Of a stretch of 55,206 nt of DNA, positions 7,437 through 16,688 are shown in pieces. Source of the DNA: Prolixibacteraceae bacterium. Lineage in GTDB: Bacteria; Bacteroidota; Bacteroidia; Bacteroidales; Prolixibacteraceae. Position 1 is the first letter of the stretch. The number at the start of each line of letters is the position of its first letter. The notes beneath the pieces are model-generated. The model made no database searches and was not told where the DNA came from. It worked only from the letters and a program-made list of their open reading frames with translations. The DNA lies in assembly GCA_018648265.1 (NCBI GenBank), contig JABGRN010000027.1, forward strand, positions 1 through 55,206, written 5' to 3'. Made by a program: the position numbers and the translations under genes.

Positions 7437-9461
7437 ATGGCATTTAAAGTTGTTTCGGAATATAAACCCACGGGCGATCAACCCGAAGCTATTAAACAAC
7501 TTACCGAAGGTGTTGATAGTGGTGAACGATTTCAAACATTGCTCGGGGTAACCGGGTCGGGGAAAACTTTTACCGTTGCCAATGTTATGGAAAATGTGCA
7601 ACGGCCAACTCTAATCCTTAGCCATAACAAAACCCTGGCAGCACAGTTATACAGCGAAATGAAACAGTTTTTTCCCGATAATGCTGTTGAATATTTTGTT
7701 TCGTATTACGATTATTACCAACCCGAAGCGTATCTGCCATCTTCTAATAAATATATCGAAAAAGATCTCTCCATAAACAAGGATATCGAAAAGTTGCGTT
7801 TAAGTACTACCTCGTCACTTCTTTCGGGAAGGAGAGATGTGATTGTGGTTTCGTCGGTTTCGTGTTTGTACGGAATTGGCAATCCCGATGATTTTCACGA
7901 AAATATTTCAATTTTAAAAGTTGGGCAATTAGTTTCGAGAAATGCTATGCTCCACCATTTGGTCGATGCACTTTATTCGCGTAGTGAGGTTGATTTTCAA
8001 CGTGGCAATTTTAGGGTGAAAGGAGATACAGTTGATATTTATCCGGCTTATGCCGATGTTGCTATCCGTATTGTATTCTTTGGCGACGAAATAGAAACCA
8101 TTTCCGGGTTCGACCCACTTACCGGGCATGTGCAAGAAATGATGGATGAAGTTATTATTTATCCGGCAAGTATTTTTGTCACTACCAAAGAACGTATGAA
8201 ATCGGCAATTAGGCAAATTCAGGATGATCTGGTTAAGCAGATCGATTATTTTAAGGAGATCGGGAAACCATTGGAGGCAAAACGAATTCAGGAACGGGTT
8301 GAATACGATATGGAAATGATGCGTGAGCTGGGATATTGTCCGGGAATTGAAAATTATTCGCGTTATTTCGACGGACGGCTTCCCGGAACACGGCCTTTTT
8401 GTTTACTCGATTATTTTCCTGAAGATTTTTTATGTGTTATCGACGAAAGCCATGTAACTATTTCACAAATCAGGGCTATGTATGGAGGCGATAATTCGAG
8501 GAAAATCAATCTGGTTGAATATGGTTTCAGGCTGCCTGCGGCAATGGACAACCGGCCCTTAAAATTTGAGGAGTTTGAAAACCTAACCGGGCAGGTAGTT
8601 TATATGAGTGCCACCCCGGCAGACTACGAACTGACTAAATGCGAAGGTGTTGTTGTTGAGCAGATAATCAGGCCAACCGGGCTGCTCGACCCATTGATTG
8701 ACGTTAGGCCCAGCACAAATCAAATTGATGATTTAATGCACGAAATTAATCTTCGGGTCGAAAAAAACGAACGGGTATTAGTAACTACTTTAACAAAAAG
8801 GATGGCCGAAGAGTTGTCGAAATACCTCGTTAATATGGGGGTAAAAACCAGATATATTCATTCCGATGTCGATACAATGGAAAGGGTGGAAATATTGGAA
8901 CAACTTAGAAAAGGTAAATTTGATGTTTTGGTTGGGATCAATCTTTTACGCGAAGGTTTAGATCTGCCTGAAGTTTCGTTGGTTGCAATATTAGATGCCG
9001 ACAAAGAAGGTTTTTTGCGTTCGGAACGTTCATTGACCCAAACTGCCGGACGGGCTGCACGAAACCTGAATGGGATCGTAATTATGTATGCCGACAAAAT
9101 TACCAATTCGATGCAAAAAACTATCGATTCAACAAATTACCGCCGCGAGAAACAATTAAAATACAACACTGAAAATAATATTACCCCAACTCAAATTATT
9201 AAACCAACCCGCGAAATTATTGGTTATGAATATCGCAGCGATAGTCAGCAGGATTATGAAGGGGGAACGGCCCTCCCCGATGTGGCTGCCGACCCGGTTG
9301 TTCAATATATGAGTGTGGACGGATTGGAAAAAACAATCGAAAAAACAAAAAAACAAATGAAAGCTGTAGCGAAAGAGCTCGATTTTATTGAGGCCGCCCG
9401 TCTTCGCGACGAAATGTTTGCCTTACAAAATTTACTTCAAGAGAGAAAAAGAAAATTGTAA
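7437..9461 (+). CDS. uvrB: Excinuclease ABC subunit B
   Basis: 674 aa, the normal UvrB length. UvrB is the damage-verifying helicase-like subunit of nucleotide excision repair, loaded by UvrA and then recruiting UvrC. Visible landmarks are Walker A GVTGSGKT (37-44), the beta-hairpin YYDYYQPEAYLP near 91-102, CLYGIGNPDDF, IDESHVTISQI (DEAD-like motif II), MSATP (motif III), GINLLREGLDLPEVSL, QTAGRAARN (motif VI) and a C-terminal UVR motif (ELDFIEAARLRDEM) that binds UvrC. uvrA and uvrC are not in this window. Confidence 0.98.
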   Translation: MAFKVVSEYKPTGDQPEAIKQLTEGVDSGERFQTLLGVTGSGKTFTVANVMENVQRPTLILSHNKTLAAQLYSEMKQFFPDNAVEYFVSYYDYYQPEAYLPSSNKYIEKDLSINKDIEKLRLSTTSSLLSGRRDVIVVSSVSCLYGIGNPDDFHENISILKVGQLVSRNAMLHHLVDALYSRSEVDFQRGNFRVKGDTVDIYPAYADVAIRIVFFGDEIETISGFDPLTGHVQEMMDEVIIYPASIFVTTKERMKSAIRQIQDDLVKQIDYFKEIGKPLEAKRIQERVEYDMEMMRELGYCPGIENYSRYFDGRLPGTRPFCLLDYFPEDFLCVIDESHVTISQIRAMYGGDNSRKINLVEYGFRLPAAMDNRPLKFEEFENLTGQVVYMSATPADYELTKCEGVVVEQIIRPTGLLDPLIDVRPSTNQIDDLMHEINLRVEKNERVLVTTLTKRMAEELSKYLVNMGVKTRYIHSDVDTMERVEILEQLRKGKFDVLVGINLLREGLDLPEVSLVAILDADKEGFLRSERSLTQTAGRAARNLNGIVIMYADKITNSMQKTIDSTNYRREKQLKYNTENNITPTQIIKPTREIIGYEYRSDSQQDYEGGTALPDVAADPVVQYMSVDGLEKTIEKTKKQMKAVAKELDFIEAARLRDEMFALQNLLQERKRKL

Positions 9462-9494
9462 ATAGAATTATTCTTTCTGAAATTTATTTTAGAT

Positions 9495-9502
9495 TATTTT
9501 TG
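9495..9502 (+). promoter_or_regulatory. Candidate -7 box for the Yip1-family gene
   Basis: TATTTTTG matches TAnnTTTG and lies 19 bases before the ATG at 9522. The -33 element is unclear. Confidence 0.35.
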
Positions 9503-9521
9503 TACTCAAATTTAAAAAAGA

Positions 9522-10091
9522 ATGGATATTTCATTTTCAAAAATAATTAACCAGATCAAAGAAATTATTATTAACCCAAAAGGGTTTTGGAGAGAACAAA
9601 AGAATAAACAGGAAAGTCAGTTTGAACTTTTATCAGGCTTTCTTTTCCCGGTTTTATTAATAATTGCAATTGTAGTTTTTGTTGGTGAGTTTCTTTGGAG
9701 TGCCGATTTTTATTTTGCTTATGCAATTTTGAAGTCTGTTCGCGAAATTGTTTTATTTGCCTTACAATATTTTATTGCGGTGTATTTAACAAATGTACTG
9801 ATTGAAACATTTGGCGGAATAAAAAATATTGCGGTTTCAAGAAAACTTGTAGTTTTTTCGTTAACCCCGTTTTTGCTGGTTTCTGTAATTACCGGATTGT
9901 TTCCATATTTATACGTTATTGATATTTTGGGAATTTATGGTTTTTATATTTTCTGGATTGGTGCAAAAGAACTGCTGGCGTTTCCCGAAGAAAAACAAAA
10001 CCGCTTTATTTTGTTTGCTATTTTGGTGAATTTCTTTGTGTTTGGTTTTCTAAGCATTGTTCTTTCAAGGTTGTTAACAACTTATTTTTAA
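9522..10091 (+). CDS. Yip1-domain integral membrane protein
   Basis: 189 aa. A short cytosolic N-terminal segment contains INPKGFWRE, typical of bacterial Yip1/DUF1282 proteins. About five transmembrane helices follow (FLFPVLLIIAIVVFVG, a helix near YFAYAILKSV, FSLTPFLLVSVITGLFPYLYV, FYIFWIGAKEL, FILFAILVNFFVFGFLSIVL). Bacterial members have no established biochemical role. A gap of about 160 bases separates it from smpB. Confidence 0.75.
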   Translation: MDISFSKIINQIKEIIINPKGFWREQKNKQESQFELLSGFLFPVLLIIAIVVFVGEFLWSADFYFAYAILKSVREIVLFALQYFIAVYLTNVLIETFGGIKNIAVSRKLVVFSLTPFLLVSVITGLFPYLYVIDILGIYGFYIFWIGAKELLAFPEEKQNRFILFAILVNFFVFGFLSIVLSRLLTTYF

Positions 10092-10250
10092 TTATTTACA
10101 CAGTTAAATACAAGTTTATTAGAGTGGCTATTGATAAAAAAGAATTTATTAAATCCTGATTTTTTATTTTGCGTTTTAAACAGTGTCTAAGTTTTTTGTA
10201 TTTTTAGCGCAAAGTTTATTGTTCCAAATCTTGAAACATAAAATGTAAAG

Positions 10251-10709
10251 GTGGCTTTTAAAAATTCGAATATTAGTATTAAAAACCGAAAGGTAACTTT
10301 TGAATACGAGCTGATTGAGCGGTTTGTGGCCGGCATTCAACTGGTTGGCACCGAAATTAAATCAATCAGGAATGGTAAAGTAAACCTTACCGATTCGTAC
10401 TGCCAGTTCTTCAACAGTGAGTTGTATGTAAAAAACCTCCACATTGCAGAGTACGAAATGGGAACCTGTAATAATCATATTGCCAAGCGCGACCGGAAAT
10501 TGTTACTTAACAGAAAAGAACTTCTGAAACTTGAAAAAAAGGTTAAAAATTCTGGTTTGACAATAGTCTGCGTAAAACTTTTTGTTACTGATAAGGGATT
10601 TGCTAAACTGGAAATTGCACTTGCAAAAGGCAAAAAAACTTACGACAAACGGGAAACGTTGAAATCGAACGATGCAAAACGGGAAATGGATCGGATGATG
10701 AAATACTGA
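10251..10709 (+). CDS. smpB: SsrA-binding protein SmpB
   Basis: 152 aa, typical length. SmpB binds tmRNA and brings it to stalled ribosomes for trans-translation. The OB-fold core is recognisable ([29 protein letters not shown], shown here in part as [50 protein letters not shown]). The start is a GTG: the frame upstream hits a stop five codons earlier and offers no ATG. The basic C-terminal tail needed for mRNA-channel entry is present. The tmRNA gene itself is not seen in the window. Confidence 0.97.
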   Translation: MAFKNSNISIKNRKVTFEYELIERFVAGIQLVGTEIKSIRNGKVNLTDSYCQFFNSELYVKNLHIAEYEMGTCNNHIAKRDRKLLLNRKELLKLEKKVKNSGLTIVCVKLFVTDKGFAKLEIALAKGKKTYDKRETLKSNDAKREMDRMMKY

Positions 10710-10800
10710 TCGCTTTAAAACTTCGGATTTTAGGATAAAAGTAAAAAGAGAAAACGTCCTTAGATTCATACATTTTCACACTTTCGCATTCATTTATTTC

Positions 10801-11523
10801 CTAAGCTATCTCCATATTTTCCATTTTAATAATGTTTTTCCCTTTGTATCTCAAAATTAAATTGGCAACGGCAAGAGTGTCTTTTTCGCAGTAACGGATT
10901 ATTCTGTCGAGGTCGTTTTCTTCCCAATAAATTTTTGCCACCTGGCTGCCGTCAATATCGTCTTTTGGAGTTGGGATATTAAAAAGTTCGCATAACAACG
11001 AAAGTGATGTGTAGTGTTTGTAATCGCCAAATTTCCAAAGCTGGAGCGTATCAATTAACTGCTCTTTAACTTCCCAGGGTTTAGATCCGGCAATGTCGAA
11101 GATTTTTGGCAGTGTCAGTTTGTTTACCAGTGCCCGCCTGGCTATGTACGGATAATCAAACTCCTGGCCATTATGAGCACAAAGCCTTCTTTTTCCTGCC
11201 CTCGAGAATTTATCCCAGGCATTAAAAAAAATGCTTATAAGTTTTTTCTCGTCGTCGTCGTAAAACGATTTTACCCTGAAAAATTGTTCACCCTGTTTTT
11301 GTGTTACGTAACCAGCCGAAATGCAGATTATTTTTCCAAATTCGGCATAAATCCCAGCCCGTTCGTACAAATCGTCGGCAGTTTCACCATTGCCGATATT
11401 GAACTGCATTTTATGTTCCCACAATTGTCTCCATTTTTCTGTAAGCTCCTTATATTCAGGAGCGATTGGAACTGTTTCTATGTCGATAAAAAGTACCTCA
11501 TCAATATTTAAATACTCAAGCAT
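10801..11523 (-). CDS. PolB-like predicted 3'-5' exonuclease
   Basis: 240 aa. DEDD-type exonuclease motifs: FIDIETVP (Exo I, Asp and Glu), CAHNGQEFDYPYIARRAL (Exo II) and YCEKDTLAVANL (Exo III of the YxxxD type). It matches the stand-alone proteins related to the proofreading domain of family B DNA polymerases (PF10108 type). It has no polymerase domain. A role in DNA or RNA 3'-end trimming is inferred. Its ATG directly follows the udk stop codon (TAA-ATG with no gap), so it is translationally coupled to udk. It converges with smpB. Confidence 0.85.
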   Translation of the reverse strand: MLEYLNIDEVLFIDIETVPIAPEYKELTEKWRQLWEHKMQFNIGNGETADDLYERAGIYAEFGKIICISAGYVTQKQGEQFFRVKSFYDDDEKKLISIFFNAWDKFSRAGKRRLCAHNGQEFDYPYIARRALVNKLTLPKIFDIAGSKPWEVKEQLIDTLQLWKFGDYKHYTSLSLLCELFNIPTPKDDIDGSQVAKIYWEENDLDRIIRYCEKDTLAVANLILRYKGKNIIKMENMEIA

Positions 11524-12138
11524 TTATTGATTTTTAAGAGTGTGGTTAATATGGTTGGTTAAAATATTTATTGCCACCAGGTTCATTCCCCCCTGTGGGA
11601 TAATTATGTCGGCAAACCGTTTTGTGGGCTCGATAAATTGCAGATGGCTTGGGCGGACCGTCTTTTCGTAACGTGCCAGAACCTGCTCTACATTTCGTCC
11701 ACGCTCCAGGATATCACGGCGGATAACACGCGAAAGCCTGATGTCTGAATCGCAGTCAACAAAAACTTTTATATCCATTAAATCGCGTAAGCCTTTACTT
11801 GTTAAACACAAAATCCCTTCAATAATTATTACTTTTTTTGGCTTAACTAATTTTGTTTCAGGGGAACGCGTGCAAGTAATAAATGAATAAATGGGCTCGT
11901 TAATCGGAAGCCCGTTTTGTAATTTAATTACATGGTCGATCATTAAATCGAATTCAATCGAATCGGGATGATCAAAATTCTTTTTCCTTCGTTCAGATAA
12001 ACTTAAATGACTATTGTCGATGTAGTATGAATCGTGCGATAAAATGGCGACTTCACGTTCGGGAAATTGCTCCAGAATTTTTTTTACAACAGTGGTTTTA
12101 CCCGAACCAGTGCCTCCTGCAATACCAATTACAAGCAT
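11524..12138 (-). CDS. udk: Uridine kinase
   Basis: 204 aa. It phosphorylates uridine and cytidine to UMP and CMP in pyrimidine salvage. Walker A is GGTGSGKTT near residues 8-16; SHDSYYID, NFDHPDSIEFD, YSFITCTR and IIEGILCL follow the usual Udk order, and RRDILERGRN is the lid region. Length fits the family. It is first in a two-gene minus-strand unit with the exonuclease. The upstream gap (12139-12252) to the divergent Dabb gene is AT-rich and presumably holds both promoters; no clear boxes were found. Confidence 0.95.
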   Translation of the reverse strand: MLVIGIAGGTGSGKTTVVKKILEQFPEREVAILSHDSYYIDNSHLSLSERRKKNFDHPDSIEFDLMIDHVIKLQNGLPINEPIYSFITCTRSPETKLVKPKKVIIIEGILCLTSKGLRDLMDIKVFVDCDSDIRLSRVIRRDILERGRNVEQVLARYEKTVRPSHLQFIEPTKRFADIIIPQGGMNLVAINILTNHINHTLKNQ

Positions 12139-12252
12139 AGTTTTTTTAGTTAATTGTTATATTTTAATATTTTAAACTGAATATCGAATTGTACCGCTCA
12201 GAAAAGATTAATTTCGCAGCAATAAAATTACAAGATACAAATTTTGATTGTT

Positions 12253-12552
12253 ATGATAAACCATGTCGTACTTTTTAAATTAAATGAATACCCGATTGAA
12301 GAAAAGGCAAAAATTATTATTGAACTAAAATCGTTGTTGGAGGGTTTAAAAGATAAAATTGGTGAAGTGAAATATATTGAAGTGGGCACAAACCACGAAC
12401 TAAAAACCAATGGGTTTGATATTGTTTTGATTTCTCATTTCGAAACGCATGAAGATTTAAACAAATACCGGGTTCACCCCGAACATTTGAAGGTGGTAAA
12501 ACGTATCGGCGAAACTACAATTAGTCGGGCTGCGGTTGATTATTTATTTTGA
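12253..12552 (+). CDS. Dabb (stress-responsive alpha/beta barrel) domain protein
   Basis: 99 aa from the ATG at 12253; a TTG three codons upstream would add three residues. INHVVLFKL at the N-terminus and SHFETHEDLNKYRVHPEHLKVV are characteristic of the ferredoxin-like Dabb fold, which forms dimers. Bacterial members are mostly of unknown role, and some act on small aromatic or polyketide substrates. No neighbour suggests a pathway. Confidence 0.85.
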   Translation: MINHVVLFKLNEYPIEEKAKIIIELKSLLEGLKDKIGEVKYIEVGTNHELKTNGFDIVLISHFETHEDLNKYRVHPEHLKVVKRIGETTISRAAVDYLF

Positions 12553-12680
12553 TGTCAGTTTTTAGTCTCAGTATTCAGTCTCAGTCTCAGTTTTCAGTGA
12601 GCAGGAAAAAGTAAAGAAATGAACAATAAATGACCAATGACCCAATGACTAAACGTCAAATGACCATAAATTAATTTATT
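12553..12680. repeat. Short low-complexity repeats before manA
   Basis: A run of imperfect CAGTCTCAGT-type units (about 12556-12600) is followed by imperfect AATGACC-type units (about 12627-12666). It is non-coding, and slippage is the likely origin. Confidence 0.5.
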
Positions 12681-13664
12681 ATGAACGGTTTGTACCCATT
12701 AAAATTTAAACCCATTTATCACGAAAAAATTTGGGGGGGGGATAGATTACAGAAAGTGTTAAATAAGGACTTTGGAAACCTTCCGAATTGCGGCGAAAGC
12801 TGGGAGGTTTCTGGTGTTGAAGGACATATTTCGGTGGTTGGCAATGATTTTTTGGCCGGAAATAGCCTGCAGGATTTAGTCGAAATTTACATGGGCGATC
12901 TTGTGGGCGATAAAGTTTACAAGAAATTTGGTATTGAATTCCCGCTGCTAATTAAATTTATTGATGCAGAACAAGATCTTTCGATTCAGGTTCATCCCAA
13001 TGATGAACTCTCGAAAAAAAGGCACAATGCTTACGGAAAAACAGAAATGTGGTATGTTGTTGATGCCGACAAAGGAGCACTTATTAATTCAGGGTTTAAT
13101 CAGGAAGTAAGCAAAAAGAAATACCTGGAATATTTTAACAAGGGAAAATTAACAGACTTACTTTGTTTTGAAAAGGTAAACAAGGGAGATGTATTTTTTA
13201 TACCAGCCGGCCGGGTCCATGCCATTGGTAAAGGAATTCTTGTAGCCGAAATTCAACAAACATCCGACGTAACTTATCGTATTTTCGATTATAACCGGAA
13301 AGATGAAAATGGAAATGGACGCGAACTGCATACCGAACTTGCGCTCGATGCAATCGATTTTTCGTATCTTGAAGAATACAAAACCAGGTATAAAACAGAT
13401 CGAAATAAAACATCAGAAATTGTTAGTTGTGAGTATTTTACAAGTAATATTTTAGAATTTTCGCAAACTATTGAAAAAGATTATTATCAACTCGACTCAT
13501 TTGTTATTTACATTAATTTGGACGGTGAATTTGAAATAGAACACGAAGAAGGAATAGAAAAAGTAAAAAAAGGCGAAACCGTTTTAATCCCGGCCAGTTT
13601 AGAAACGTTCAGGTTAAAGCCACTTTCAAAAGAGGTTAAGACTCTCGAAGTGTATATTAAATAG
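12681..13664 (+). CDS. manA: Mannose-6-phosphate isomerase, class I
   Basis: 327 aa, the short form also found in Firmicutes and Bacteroidota. It interconverts fructose-6-phosphate and mannose-6-phosphate, using one Zn. Zinc-site motifs are visible: QVHPND (Gln, His), KTEMWYV (Glu) and PAGRVHAIG (His). N-terminal KPIYHEKIWGG is family-typical. It stands alone, with about 50 bases to ysxC. It could supply GDP-mannose precursors or catabolise mannose. Confidence 0.93.
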   Translation: MNGLYPLKFKPIYHEKIWGGDRLQKVLNKDFGNLPNCGESWEVSGVEGHISVVGNDFLAGNSLQDLVEIYMGDLVGDKVYKKFGIEFPLLIKFIDAEQDLSIQVHPNDELSKKRHNAYGKTEMWYVVDADKGALINSGFNQEVSKKKYLEYFNKGKLTDLLCFEKVNKGDVFFIPAGRVHAIGKGILVAEIQQTSDVTYRIFDYNRKDENGNGRELHTELALDAIDFSYLEEYKTRYKTDRNKTSEIVSCEYFTSNILEFSQTIEKDYYQLDSFVIYINLDGEFEIEHEEGIEKVKKGETVLIPASLETFRLKPLSKEVKTLEVYIK

Positions 13665-13714
13665 TTGTATTTTTCAAATTCTTTCTAATAAAATATATTT
13701 AAATATTTGCATTG

Positions 13715-14308
13715 ATGGAAATAAAAGAAGCCCGTTTTTTAATTAGTAATTCGGTAATTGAAAAATGCCCCGTACCCGATAAACCGGAATACGCATTTAT
13801 CGGGCGTTCTAATGTAGGGAAATCGTCGTTAATTAATATGTTGACCAACAAAAAGTCGCTGGCCAAAATTTCTGGAAATCCAGGTAAAACGAGATTAATA
13901 AATCATTTTATTATTAACGAAGAGTGGTACCTGGTCGATTTGCCTGGTTACGGTTATGCGAAAGTTCCAATAAACGAACGAAAGAAATGGGAAAAATTCC
14001 TCAGAAAATACATTTTACAACGCGAAAATTTGTATTGTTTGTTTGTCCTTATCGATTCGAGGCATGAACCTCAGGCAGTTGATCTTGAATTTATGGAATG
14101 GGTTGGGATTAGCGAAATCCCGTTTTCAATAATTTTTACCAAAACCGATAAATTAAAGCCGGAAGAGCTTGAAAAAAACCTGAAAGTATATCAGGAAAAA
14201 ATGTTTGAAACTTGGGAAACAATGCCTGGTTATTTTATTTCTTCGGCAGAAACGGGAGAGGGAAAAGAGGATATTCTCAATTTTATTGAAAGTGTAAACC
14301 AGTCGTAA
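13715..14308 (+). CDS. ysxC: Ribosome-biogenesis GTPase YsxC/EngB
   Basis: 197 aa from the ATG at 13715; the TTG one codon upstream is less likely. It is a TrmE-Era-EngA-like GTPase needed for late 50S assembly. G1 [10 protein letters not shown]2 GNPGKTR, G3 DLPGYGYA, G4 TKTDK and G5 SSAETGEG are all present. Length is normal for the family. Confidence 0.95.
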   Translation: MEIKEARFLISNSVIEKCPVPDKPEYAFIGRSNVGKSSLINMLTNKKSLAKISGNPGKTRLINHFIINEEWYLVDLPGYGYAKVPINERKKWEKFLRKYILQRENLYCLFVLIDSRHEPQAVDLEFMEWVGISEIPFSIIFTKTDKLKPEELEKNLKVYQEKMFETWETMPGYFISSAETGEGKEDILNFIESVNQS

Positions 14309-14365
14309 AAATGACGGTATTCTCAACAAAATGTCCTAATTTGTTAACATCAAAAAAATAAAAGG

Positions 14366-14385
14366 GCAAAGTTTATTAACTTTGC
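14366..14385 (+). promoter_or_regulatory. Perfect palindrome overlapping the prs -7 box
   Basis: GCAAAGTT (14366-14373), TATT, AACTTTGC (14378-14385) is a perfect 8-bp inverted repeat. The right arm contains TAACTTTG (14377-14384), which matches TAnnTTTG, 32 bases before the prs ATG. It could be an operator, or a weak terminator hairpin for ysxC; the lack of a following T-run favours the former. Confidence 0.45.
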
Positions 14386-14416
14386 GACAAATCCAATTCA
14401 CAATAATTTTATTGAA

Positions 14417-15358
14417 ATGGGCAATAAAAATCACTCCTTGAAAATTTTTTCCGGCAGGGCCACATTGCATTTAACTAAAAAAATCTGCACCAGTTTAAAT
14501 ATTGAACTTGGATTATCTTCATGTCCGGTTTTTGCCGATGGTGAGTTTGAACCATGTTACGAGGAAACAATTCGTGGTTCACACGTTTTTATCGTTCAGT
14601 CAACACCCCCACCAGGCGATAATTTTTTAGAATTGTTGTTATTGATTGATGCTGCAAAAAGGGCAAGTGCTTATAAAATTATTGCAGTAATCCCATATTT
14701 TGGTTACGGCAGGCAAGACAGAAAAGACAAACCACGCGTTTCGATTGGTGCCAAGCTTTTTGCCGATATTTTGTCTGTAGCCGGAGTCGACAGGGTTATT
14801 ACAGTTGATTTACATGCTGACCAGATTCAAGGATTTTTTAATGTTCCGGTTGATCATTTATATGCCTCGGCAATGTTTGTTCCCTACATCGAAAAAATGG
14901 GGCTAAAAGATGTTGTTATTGCATCGCCCGACGTTGGAGGAACCAAGCGGGCAAATACTTATGCACGGATGTTGGAGACCGACATGGTTATTTGTCATAA
15001 AACAAGAGCTAAAGCCAACGAAATTAATAGCATGACCGTAATTGGTGATGTTGTCGGAAAAGATGTGATAATTGTTGACGATATGATCGATACCGCCGGA
15101 ACGATAAGCAAAGCTTCGAACCTGATAAAAGAAAAAGGTGCAAACAGTGTCAGGGCTTTTGCAGCTCACGGTGTACTTTCAGGCCCTGCCATTGAACGTA
15201 TTGAAAATTCGGCCTTGGAAGAGGTCTATTTTACCGATTCTATTCAACCTAAAAATGGTTGCGATAAAATAAAATATATCTCTGTGGCTGGGGCGTTGGG
15301 CGAGGCTATTGAAAGAGTTTATAAAAATCAGTCAATTAGTTCGTTATATTACAGGTAA
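14417..15358 (+). CDS. prs: Ribose-phosphate pyrophosphokinase (PRPP synthase)
   Basis: 313 aa, class I length. It makes PRPP from ribose-5-phosphate and ATP, feeding purine, pyrimidine, His, Trp and NAD synthesis. Motifs: FADGEFEPCYEETIRG, YFGYGRQDRKDKPR (ATP and flexible loop), DLHADQIQGFFNVPVDHL (the usual DLH motif) and VIVDDMIDTAGTI (PRPP-binding loop). It is followed by rplY and pth, a gene order common across bacteria, though rplY has its own -7-like box. Confidence 0.97.
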   Translation: MGNKNHSLKIFSGRATLHLTKKICTSLNIELGLSSCPVFADGEFEPCYEETIRGSHVFIVQSTPPPGDNFLELLLLIDAAKRASAYKIIAVIPYFGYGRQDRKDKPRVSIGAKLFADILSVAGVDRVITVDLHADQIQGFFNVPVDHLYASAMFVPYIEKMGLKDVVIASPDVGGTKRANTYARMLETDMVICHKTRAKANEINSMTVIGDVVGKDVIIVDDMIDTAGTISKASNLIKEKGANSVRAFAAHGVLSGPAIERIENSALEEVYFTDSIQPKNGCDKIKYISVAGALGEAIERVYKNQSISSLYYR

Positions 15359-15362
15359 TTTA

Positions 15363-15370
15363 TATATTTG
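15363..15370 (+). promoter_or_regulatory. Candidate -7 box for rplY
   Basis: TATATTTG followed by CACC fits TAnnTTTG. It lies just after the prs stop and about 105 bases before the rplY ATG, implying a leader of about 95 nt. Confidence 0.4.
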
Positions 15371-15474
15371 CACCGCTTTTTCCGTAAGCAGTCGCATTTT
15401 AATTATGCATGTTGTTTGTCCCGAAAAGTAGGGAAGGGCTAAGTACCATAATTATTAATTTAAAAATATTAAAA

Positions 15475-16107
15475 ATGAAATCAGTAGTTGTAAAGGGTGA
15501 GAAAAGAGTAGCCCTGGGTAAAAAAGAATCTAAAAAACTTCGTGCACAGGAAATTGTTCCTGCCGTTTTGTACGGAGGGGAAGAGGTATTGCATTTTGCT
15601 GTACCATTTAGCGAATTGCGAAAAATAATTTATACACCAAGTGTATTTTTAGTCGATCTTGAAATTAATGGTGAAACATACAAAGCCCTAATGCAGGACA
15701 TTCAATGGCATGCTGTTGAAGAGAAGGTCCTTCACGTTGACTTTCTAATGATTTCTGATGACAAGCCTATTAAAATTGAGGTTCCAATAAATGTGTTGGG
15801 ATTAGCCCCAGGTATAACAGCAGGTGGGAAAATGAAAATCAATTTAAGGAGGCTTAGAGTTAAAGCATTAGCGAAAGATGTTCCTGATACTATTGATATT
15901 GAAGTAAGCAAAATTGAACTCGGACAAAGTATTAAAGTGGGTGAAATATCGGTAGAAAACCTTGAATTCCTCAATAGTAAATCGAACGTTGTTCTGGCAG
16001 TAAATGTAACAAGACTTGCAAAAACAACTGTTGATGAAGAAGAGTCAGGCGAAGAAGGTGAAGAAGGGGCTGAAGCAGAAGAAAAAACCAGCGAAGAAAA
16101 AAATTAA
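15475..16107 (+). CDS. rplY: 50S ribosomal protein L25 (CTC-type)
   Basis: 210 aa from the ATG at 15475, where MKSVVVKGEKR begins the conserved fold. A longer frame upstream to 15409 lacks similarity and would run through the leader. The N-terminal 5S rRNA-binding domain (LRAQEIVPAVLYGG) is followed by the longer TL5/CTC beta-barrel domain (DFLMISDDKPIKIEVPI) and an acidic Glu-rich tail typical of Bacteroidota L25. pth follows after 11 bases, so they are co-transcribed. Confidence 0.95.
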   Translation: MKSVVVKGEKRVALGKKESKKLRAQEIVPAVLYGGEEVLHFAVPFSELRKIIYTPSVFLVDLEINGETYKALMQDIQWHAVEEKVLHVDFLMISDDKPIKIEVPINVLGLAPGITAGGKMKINLRRLRVKALAKDVPDTIDIEVSKIELGQSIKVGEISVENLEFLNSKSNVVLAVNVTRLAKTTVDEEESGEEGEEGAEAEEKTSEEKN

Positions 16108-16118
16108 AATAAAATTCT

Positions 16119-16685
16119 GTGAAATACTTAATTGCCGGTCTCGGTAATATAGGATCAGAATATAAAAATACACGCCATAATATTGGCTTTCAAATATTGG
16201 ATGCTCTCGCCGGGGCGTCCAATATTAGTTTTAGCGATAAACGTTATGGTTTTGTAACAGAATATAAGTTTAAAGCAAGAACATTTATTTTGTTGAGACC
16301 AACTACTTTTATGAACCTAAGCGGGAGAGCTGTTAATTACTGGCTTCAGAAAGAAAAAATACCCATTGAAAATTTGTTGGTTCTGGTTGACGATATTGCC
16401 CTGCCATTTGGTACTATCCGGGTAAGGGCAAAAGGAAGCGATGGTGGGCACAACGGATTGTCAAATATTAATCAGATACTTGGACGGAATGATTATGCCC
16501 GTTTGCGTTTTGGGATTGGGGATAATTTTCACAAAGGCTTCCAGGTCGATTATGTTTTAAGTGACTGGAGTAGGGAAGAAGAAAAAGAACTACCCGCTAA
16601 GATTGATGTTTGTATCGAGATAATCAAAAGTTTTGGTGCAATTGGCACTGAACGTACTATGAATTTTTTCAACAAAAGAAAATAA
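16119..16685 (+). CDS. pth: Peptidyl-tRNA hydrolase
   Basis: 188 aa with a GTG start. It releases peptides from prematurely dissociated peptidyl-tRNA. The catalytic His lies in GLGNIGSEYKNTRHNIGF; the substrate-binding Asn is in FMNLSG, and DDIALPFGTIRVRAKGSDGGHNGL is diagnostic. It belongs to the rplY-pth-S4 cluster, with three bases to the next start. Confidence 0.97.
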   Translation: MKYLIAGLGNIGSEYKNTRHNIGFQILDALAGASNISFSDKRYGFVTEYKFKARTFILLRPTTFMNLSGRAVNYWLQKEKIPIENLLVLVDDIALPFGTIRVRAKGSDGGHNGLSNINQILGRNDYARLRFGIGDNFHKGFQVDYVLSDWSREEEKELPAKIDVCIEIIKSFGAIGTERTMNFFNKRK

Positions 16686-16688
16686 AAC

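Noticed and set aside
15370-15475. Riboswitch or L25-binding leader upstream of rplY
   Set aside because: No stable multi-stem fold or known riboswitch core could be traced by eye.
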